NCBI GenBank assembly: GCA_016929355.1
Contig: JAFGJA010000426.1
Coordinates: 1 to 9,735, forward strand
Length of the DNA stretch: 9,735 nt
Reading direction: 5' to 3'
DNA from: Anaerolineae bacterium
GTDB taxonomy: Bacteria; Chloroflexota; Anaerolineae; Aggregatilineales; Aggregatilineaceae
A program made the position numbers and the translations under genes. The notes below the pieces were generated by a model. That model was not told where the DNA came from. It did not search any database and saw only the letters and a list, made by a program, of their open reading frames with translations. Shown piece after piece: positions 5,475 to 9,735 of the stretch (positions within the stretch are counted from its first letter, which is position 1; each line of letters opens with the position of its first letter).

Positions 5475-8011
5475 CGCTTCGGGGGGCGCAGTGATGGCGG
5501 ACGCACGATAGTTCGCTGCGCTGCCGGATTCGGGCTGCGTCCCACAATGCGCGCTTCATCAAATGGCTTAACAATAAATTCGACCACGCCATCTTCATAG
5601 TACCAGAGCGGCGCTTGCTGCCCATCCAACATCACGGCTTCCGGTTCGCCGGAAATCCCAACGACCTCGACACGGACGCTTTCGTAAGGGGGGTGGTACT
5701 GACCGGCGCGCCGCCACTGAATCGCAAACTGGCCGGAGGGTAGGAATTTGCAGGTGAAATACGACCAGCGATACGCCCCATCCCGGTATGCCAGTCCTTC
5801 ACCCTCGTCTTCGTAGAAGGTAGTGTCACCACTGCCCGCATAGACGCGCAACCGGGCTTCTTCGATCTGGCTCTCACCGACGAATTGCATCACCGGCCAC
5901 ATCGGGAGAACACACCCCGCCCGCACATAAATGGGCATCCGTTCGAGTGGCGCGTCAGCAGTGACCGATTGCGCGCCGTCGATCAATTTGCCCGTGTCGT
6001 ATTCATACCAGACGCCTTTTGGCAAATAGACCTCGCGCTTCGTTGCGCCGGGTTTCAGCACCGGGGCGACCAGCACAATATCGCCCAACATGAATTCGTC
6101 ATCAAGGCCGCGCAAGGCTTCATCTTGCGGATCAAGCATAAAGAGCGGACGCACAATGGGCAATCCTTCTTGCGAACACTGGGCGAAGGTGGAGTAAATA
6201 TAAGGCAGCAGTTGGTAACGTAGTTCGAGATAAGTGCGGGCAATCGCTTCCGTCTGTTTGCCAAAACTCCAGGGTTCCTGCCGCGCTGTGCCATGTGCGG
6301 AATGCGCACGGAAAAAGGGCAGCGTACTACCCAACTGCATCCAGCGTGTGTAGAGTTCGGCGTCAGCATCACCCGCAAACCCACCCACATCCGGCCCGGT
6401 GAAGGGCATACCGGATAGGCCACAATTCAGGACCATGCTCACGGTCAACCGCAAATGCTCCCAGGTTGAAGCATTGTCTCCGGTCCAACTGGCGGCATAA
6501 CGCTGCGCCCCGGCATACGCCGCGCGGGTCAGCACAAAGGGCCGTTTATCGGGAAACTGCTTTTTCAATCCTTCGCGTGTGGCGCGGGCCATCAACATGC
6601 CATAGACATTGTGCCCGCCGCCGCCGTGCGTTTGCCCCGCGCTGTCCCAATCGTGGACCACATAATCGGGCAATGTGGGTTCGCTTTGCAGGTTCATGAT
6701 CGAGGGTTCGTTCATATCCGTCCAGAACCCCGCAAAACCGGCCTGTGTCAGAATCGGGATCAGCGACGACCACCACGCCCGCACGCGCGCGCTGGTAAAA
6801 TCGGGAAAGTGGCAGTTGCCCGGCCACACCGGAGCCGTGACTGGTTTTTCATTGGGATAATTGAGAAATACGTTCTGGCGGATGCCATCCTGATAAATTT
6901 CGTAATCCTCATCCACCTTGATGCCCGGATCGAGAATCGCCACGCTCTTAAACCCTTGCGCAGTCAAATCGGCTAATAAGCCCGGCAGCAAACGAAAACG
7001 CTCCCGGTTCCAGGTGAAAACGCGGTAGCCATCCATGTAATCAATGTCAAAATAGAGCGCGTCACAGGGCAGGTGGCGTGTGCGGAAATCATGCGCCAGC
7101 GCGCGGAATTCAGCCTCGGTTTCATAGCTCCAGCGCGATTGGTGAAAACCTAATGCCCAAAGCGGCGGGAGGGGCATCGATCCTGTCAGCGCGGTGTAAT
7201 GCTTGAGAACTGTCTGGGCATTGGGACCGACAAATACATAAAAACGCAGTTCGCCATCTTCGGCAAACAGCGTCATCTGATCCGATTTCTCCGCGCCTAA
7301 ATCCGCATAGCCCCGCGCCGGATTGTCCCACAAAATGCCAATGGCACGATCCGGTTGCACGCCCAGGTAAAACGGGATGCTATAATACGTGGGATCGGAA
7401 TCGCGGGCATAGTTGGGCATTGGATCGAGGTTCCATAACGCCAACCGCTTGCCGCGCAGATTCAAGGCACTGGCTCGTTGGCCCAACCCGTAACTGCGTT
7501 CGGCGGCGGGTAATTGGCGCGTCCACCGGATTTCGGACTCGCGCCAGGCGATGCCCTCAGCATCGTCACTCATCACGCGCCCGTCGGGGAGTTCAAAACT
7601 CAGCCGGGTATTTTCTTTGTGAATGCGGCACAGCAAATGATCGGTGCTGGTCGTAAAGGCATCCGCCAGATCATGATTCATGACGGTGGTTGGCGGCCAG
7701 TCAATCCGCTCAACAGCATAGGAAAAGGGTGGAGGGAATTCCGGTGTGGTGCGCATTCTGACGCGCGCAATTTCCGGCGCTAAAAAACTGATCTCAACAT
7801 AGCCTCGCTCAGTGTGAACCACGGCCCCATGCGCTCGTTTTTCGACGGACTTCACATCGCCTAGCGTTTGAAATCGGCCCCGTGCCTTCTTTTTCCCATA
7901 GCGGCGATTCAGGGAACGAATAGACGAGTTATATTGCACTGCCCGCAGCGCTGTTTGTAACCCCAATCCCTGAGCAGATTGCAAGAAATTTCTAAACGTT
8001 GATTTTGCCAT
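5471..8011 (-). CDS. Glycoside hydrolase family 31 alpha-glucosidase
   Basis: The 846-residue product is a full-length GH31 enzyme. In order, it has an N-terminal lead with no signal peptide (1-60), the beta-sandwich N-domain (about 65-275) and the catalytic (beta/alpha)8 barrel (about 280-610). Barrel landmarks are FHQSRWSY (289-296), YFDIDYMDGYRVFTW (320-334) and FWTDMNEPS (429-437), where D432 is the catalytic nucleophile. SWTGDN follows, with D512 the acid/base, then FTGPDVGGF (537-545) and FFRAHSAHG (566-574). A C-terminal beta region of the DUF5110 type holds FYEDEGEGLAYRDGAYRW. It should hydrolyse terminal alpha-linked glucose from maltodextrin- or isomaltose-like oligosaccharides in the cytoplasm; the exact linkage preference cannot be read, and alpha-xylosidase activity is the main alternative. 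The ATG at 8011 is chosen for its ribosome-binding site, although the frame stays open to an ATG at 8167. It is last in a minus-strand gene row, and its stop is shared with the ATL gene. Confidence 0.95.
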   Translation of the reverse strand: MAKSTFRNFLQSAQGLGLQTALRAVQYNSSIRSLNRRYGKKKARGRFQTLGDVKSVEKRAHGAVVHTERGYVEISFLAPEIARVRMRTTPEFPPPFSYAVERIDWPPTTVMNHDLADAFTTSTDHLLCRIHKENTRLSFELPDGRVMSDDAEGIAWRESEIRWTRQLPAAERSYGLGQRASALNLRGKRLALWNLDPMPNYARDSDPTYYSIPFYLGVQPDRAIGILWDNPARGYADLGAEKSDQMTLFAEDGELRFYVFVGPNAQTVLKHYTALTGSMPLPPLWALGFHQSRWSYETEAEFRALAHDFRTRHLPCDALYFDIDYMDGYRVFTWNRERFRLLPGLLADLTAQGFKSVAILDPGIKVDEDYEIYQDGIRQNVFLNYPNEKPVTAPVWPGNCHFPDFTSARVRAWWSSLIPILTQAGFAGFWTDMNEPSIMNLQSEPTLPDYVVHDWDSAGQTHGGGGHNVYGMLMARATREGLKKQFPDKRPFVLTRAAYAGAQRYAASWTGDNASTWEHLRLTVSMVLNCGLSGMPFTGPDVGGFAGDADAELYTRWMQLGSTLPFFRAHSAHGTARQEPWSFGKQTEAIARTYLELRYQLLPYIYSTFAQCSQEGLPIVRPLFMLDPQDEALRGLDDEFMLGDIVLVAPVLKPGATKREVYLPKGVWYEYDTGKLIDGAQSVTADAPLERMPIYVRAGCVLPMWPVMQFVGESQIEEARLRVYAGSGDTTFYEDEGEGLAYRDGAYRWSYFTCKFLPSGQFAIQWRRAGQYHPPYESVRVEVVGISGEPEAVMLDGQQAPLWYYEDGVVEFIVKPFDEARIVGRSPNPAAQRTIVRPPSLRPPKR

Positions 8012-8194
8012 GATCGCTTCCTTGATTTCAAACGAAGTCCCACCATAATGATAACGTAGGGAAGCCAATCGGGGAAATAGTCGTTTCGTTTGTAAGGAAA
8101 AGGGGGTGGGGCATGGCGAAGAGATCGATTCCGGTGACGGATAGGCATCTGCCAATGTCCGTTCCATCCCCGGTCAAAGATAGTTTTAGATGGT
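8012..8194 (-). promoter_or_regulatory. 183-base leader region between the small protein gene and the GH31 gene
   Basis: This is the longest gene-free stretch in the window. Its length suggests that the glucosidase gene may have its own promoter rather than relying only on read-through from amrS. I could not find a convincing -35/-10 pair, a strong terminator hairpin or a clear sugar-repressor operator. The GH31 reading frame happens to stay open across most of it (to 8167). Confidence 0.35.
8019..8023 (-). promoter_or_regulatory. Ribosome-binding site of the GH31 gene
   Basis: On the minus strand AAGGA lies seven bases before the ATG at 8011. It decides this start over the upstream in-frame ATG at 8167, which has no such signal and would add 52 residues lacking GH31 character. 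Confidence 0.7.
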
Positions 8195-8527
8195 TTAGAG
8201 TTGAAATCCCTGACGAAACCGGACGATTTTCCGGCTGTAATTGGTGACGTAGTTGCGCAATTTCGCTTCCATCGCTTGCCATTCTTCACTATTAAGCGCG
8301 GCGGCCAGCGCTTCTAAATCTTCTGCGACGTATTCCACCTGGCGATTGCGATGGGTACTGTCTTGCTGCCCGGAGATCGTTTGAAACGCGCGGAAGATAA
8401 ACACATTTTTCGCTTGCATGATCGGGATCATTTCGTTCATTATGAACTGATAATAGTCTTCGGTGTGCCGATCTGCCAGATCGTAGAACAACATCAACTT
8501 GAATCGCGGAACAATGTGTTTAGTCAT
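8195..8527 (-). CDS. Small conserved protein of unknown function, probable dimeric alpha/beta-barrel (ABM-like) fold
   Basis: The 110-residue soluble protein has no signal peptide. It starts with a beta-strand-like stretch (FKLMLFYDL, 9-17), then an amphipathic helix containing YYQFIMNEMIPIMQ (25-38) and a strand NVFIFRAFQTISG (41-53). A second strand (QVEYVAED, 63-70) leads into an Asp/Glu-rich helix, and SEEWQAMEAKLRNYVTNYSRKIVRF (80-104) ends it. The strand-helix-strand pattern and size fit ferredoxin-like dimeric barrels such as antibiotic-biosynthesis-monooxygenase-like or NIPSNAP-like proteins. I recall similar small proteins in Anaerolineae genomes, always uncharacterised. No catalytic residues are evident. 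It begins 31 bases after the amrS stop on the same strand, so it is probably cotranscribed with amrS. The only purine-rich match before the ATG, GAGGG, is too far away (about 14 bases), so the start is reasonable but not certain. Function unknown. Confidence 0.75.
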   Translation of the reverse strand: MTKHIVPRFKLMLFYDLADRHTEDYYQFIMNEMIPIMQAKNVFIFRAFQTISGQQDSTHRNRQVEYVAEDLEALAAALNSEEWQAMEAKLRNYVTNYSRKIVRFRQGFQL

Positions 8528-8558
8528 GATTACGCGCCGTTCCCTCTATTGGGTGTTG

Positions 8559-9632
8559 TTAGTGCCAGATGCCCGGAATATGAGTGCCGCATTGTGGGCA
8601 TTTGCCCCCCGTACTAGCGAGTTTGTTTTCTTGTACCAGGAAGCCAGTCCGCCGGATGAGTGTCGTTTGACAGTTTGGGCAGCGTGTGTCCTCCCATTCA
8701 CCGGAGCGCCCCGGTAAGTTGCCAGCATACACATACTTCAGCCCGGCTTCGGCCCCGATCTCGGCGGCGCGAATGAGTGTTTCGGCTGGCGTTCGGCCCC
8801 GATCGGTCATTTTGTAATCGGGATGAAACGCGGTGACATGCCAGGGAATAGCGGCGGATACGCTGCGAATATAACGAGCTGCCTCCCATAATTCGTCGTT
8901 GCTATCGTTGAAACCGGGTATGATCAGCGTCAACACTTCGAGCCAGATGCCCGCTTCATGCACGCGCTTGATGGTGTCAAGGACGTTTTGCAGCACCCCG
9001 CCGAGATGTTTGCGGTAATGTTTGTCCTGCATGGTTTTTAGATCGATTTTGTACCCGTCCAGCCAGGGTTTGAGATAGTCGATCACTTCCGGCGTGCCAT
9101 TGCCGTTTGAAACATAAACGGTCCGCATCCCGGCTTGTTTCGCCTGTTTAAAGATTTCAACAGCCCACTCCGTTGTGATGAGCGGTTCGTTATAGGTGCT
9201 GGCAACGGCCCGTGTCCCCCGGCTTTTCCCTAACGCGATCAATTCTTCCGCCGTGATGGGCGTGTAATCGCGTCCGGCGTTGTCATCGCGCAGCGTTTGC
9301 GAAATTTGCCAGTTCTGGCAGTAATCACAGCGAAAATCACAGCCCAACATGCCAAAACTCAGAATCGGCTGGCCGGGCGTGACATGGAAAAACGGTTTCT
9401 TTTCGATAGGATCAATTTGCAGCGCGCCCACGTAATTATGGGGGACACGCAGCGTGCCGCCATCGTTATAGCGCACCTGGCAGATGCCGCGCCGCCCGGC
9501 ACGGAGATAGCAACGATGCCCACACGCGACACAACGCACCGCGTTTGGTTCGGTCTCAACCGCTTCAACCAACGCGCCGGGTATGGTCATTTGATCCAAA
9601 TGATTTTGTAGAGAAGTCTTTCGCGTAGACAT
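8559..9632 (-). CDS. amrS: AmrS, radical SAM enzyme of the AmmeMemoRadiSam system
   Basis: The 357-residue product carries an N-terminal cysteine cluster CVACGHRC with a later GICQVR (C34, C37, C41, C51). The radical SAM motif CDFRCDYC (C98, C102, C105) binds the [4Fe-4S] cluster that cleaves S-adenosylmethionine. The AdoMet barrel continues with STYNEPLI, VYVSNGNG and GYKIDLK, followed by LTLIIPGFND and WHVTAFHPDYKM. A C-terminal zinc-ribbon-like pair (CPNC at 318-321, CPQC at 345-348) ends in the characteristic GTHIPGIW. This is the AmrS architecture; the family is older-named pyruvate-formate-lyase-activating-like, but the reaction and substrate of the AmmeMemoRadiSam proteins are not established. 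The usual partners AmrA and AmrB (Memo) are not in this window. The ATG at 9632 is preferred because family members begin shortly before the LLDQ-PGELVE-like segment seen here (LQNHLDQMTIPGALVEAVE). ATGs at 9701, 9680 and 9590 are alternatives, and none has a strong ribosome-binding site. Confidence 0.92.
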   Translation of the reverse strand: MSTRKTSLQNHLDQMTIPGALVEAVETEPNAVRCVACGHRCYLRAGRRGICQVRYNDGGTLRVPHNYVGALQIDPIEKKPFFHVTPGQPILSFGMLGCDFRCDYCQNWQISQTLRDDNAGRDYTPITAEELIALGKSRGTRAVASTYNEPLITTEWAVEIFKQAKQAGMRTVYVSNGNGTPEVIDYLKPWLDGYKIDLKTMQDKHYRKHLGGVLQNVLDTIKRVHEAGIWLEVLTLIIPGFNDSNDELWEAARYIRSVSAAIPWHVTAFHPDYKMTDRGRTPAETLIRAAEIGAEAGLKYVYAGNLPGRSGEWEDTRCPNCQTTLIRRTGFLVQENKLASTGGKCPQCGTHIPGIWH

Positions 9633-9735
9633 GATCGAGTTTGGTTCCAAATTCCTAACCTTCTTGACAGACTTTAGCATAAACGCTGCTGGATTGGGCA
9701 TGGATTTGGAAAATAATTGGCGATATGAATAAAAA
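9633..9735 (-). promoter_or_regulatory. Upstream region of amrS, no gene seen
   Basis: About 100 relatively AT-rich bases precede amrS up to the window edge. On the minus strand TATGCT (complement of 9676-9681) could be a -10 box giving a leader of roughly 36 bases to the ATG at 9632, but no matching -35 is present. A small 5-bp palindrome (TTTGG-TT-CCAAA, 9640-9651) lies just before the start. Both are weak signals. Confidence 0.25.

Noticed and set aside
6466..6976. Long plus-strand open frames antisense to the GH31 gene
   Set aside because: They are Arg/His/Pro-rich shadows of the GH31 coding sequence, typical of GC-rich DNA, with no family signatures.
8144..8153. Small palindrome GGCA-TC-TGCC in the GH31 leader as a repressor operator
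   Set aside because: Only 4-bp arms and it does not match the LacI-type operator pattern expected for a sugar gene.
8012..8167. 52-codon upstream extension of the GH31 gene to the ATG at 8167
   Set aside because: The extension (Ser/Pro-rich, no GH31 features, no ribosome-binding site) is best explained as chance openness of the leader; AAGGA before 8011 marks the start.
8175..8200. Imperfect tandem tagttttaga / tggtttaga near the end of the small protein gene
   Set aside because: Too short and imperfect to call a regulatory repeat; no partner copies seen in the window.
9664..9669. Perfect TTGACA on the plus strand as a promoter -35 box
   Set aside because: No -10-like hexamer lies 16-18 bases downstream and no plus-strand gene follows within the window; taken as chance.
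9633..9701. 23-codon N-terminal extension of amrS to ATGs at 9701 or 9680
   Set aside because: The added residues do not resemble the family N-terminus, and the possible -10 box lies inside this stretch; the ATG at 9632 fits the family better.
9700..9732. Tiny plus-strand ORF at the right edge
   Set aside because: Only ten codons, no ribosome-binding site, no recognisable product.

Overview
The window looks like an ordinary chromosomal segment from a moderately GC-rich member of the Chloroflexota, most likely Anaerolineae or a close relative. This rests on protein style only: the GT-C-like membrane proteins, the AmrS variant and the small 'EEWQ...YVTNY' protein all resemble what I recall from that group. 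No rRNA or marker gene is present to prove it. The window holds seven genes, densely packed. No gene-free stretch exceeds 300 bases; the longest is 183 bases.

Left part (1-3898, + strand): two overlapping genes for large multi-pass membrane proteins. The first is cut off by the window's left edge and resembles a GT-C-type (lipid-linked-sugar) glycosyltransferase. The second is a YfhO-family protein. They share 11 bases and are probably translationally coupled. A third polytopic membrane protein (3882-5012, - strand) with the GYDGQ signature of GT-C-like surface-glycopolymer proteins converges on them with a 17-base tail overlap. The three look like a small cell-surface glycan locus without cytoplasmic sugar-nucleotide genes in view.

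Middle (5013-5474): a 63-base divergent intergenic region carries a perfect 9-bp palindrome. It is followed by a short alkyltransferase-like (ATL) DNA repair protein, in which the MGMT active-site cysteine is replaced by tryptophan (PWYR).

Right part (5471-9632, - strand): three co-directional genes, in transcription order. These are amrS (radical SAM enzyme of the AmmeMemoRadiSam group), a 110-residue protein with a probable dimeric alpha/beta-barrel fold, and after 183 bases a cytosolic GH31 alpha-glucosidase. The glucosidase gene converges on the ATL gene, and a single TTAA supplies both stop codons.

I found no mobile element, CRISPR array, tRNA or rRNA, and no clear previously undescribed system. 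The points most worth a second look are: a dispersed-repeat-like, AT-rich insertion read in frame inside the first membrane protein (about 892-960); the palindrome beside the ATL ribosome-binding site; the Cys-less ATL; the orphan amrS with its small uncharacterised neighbour; and the terminator-less convergent overlaps.
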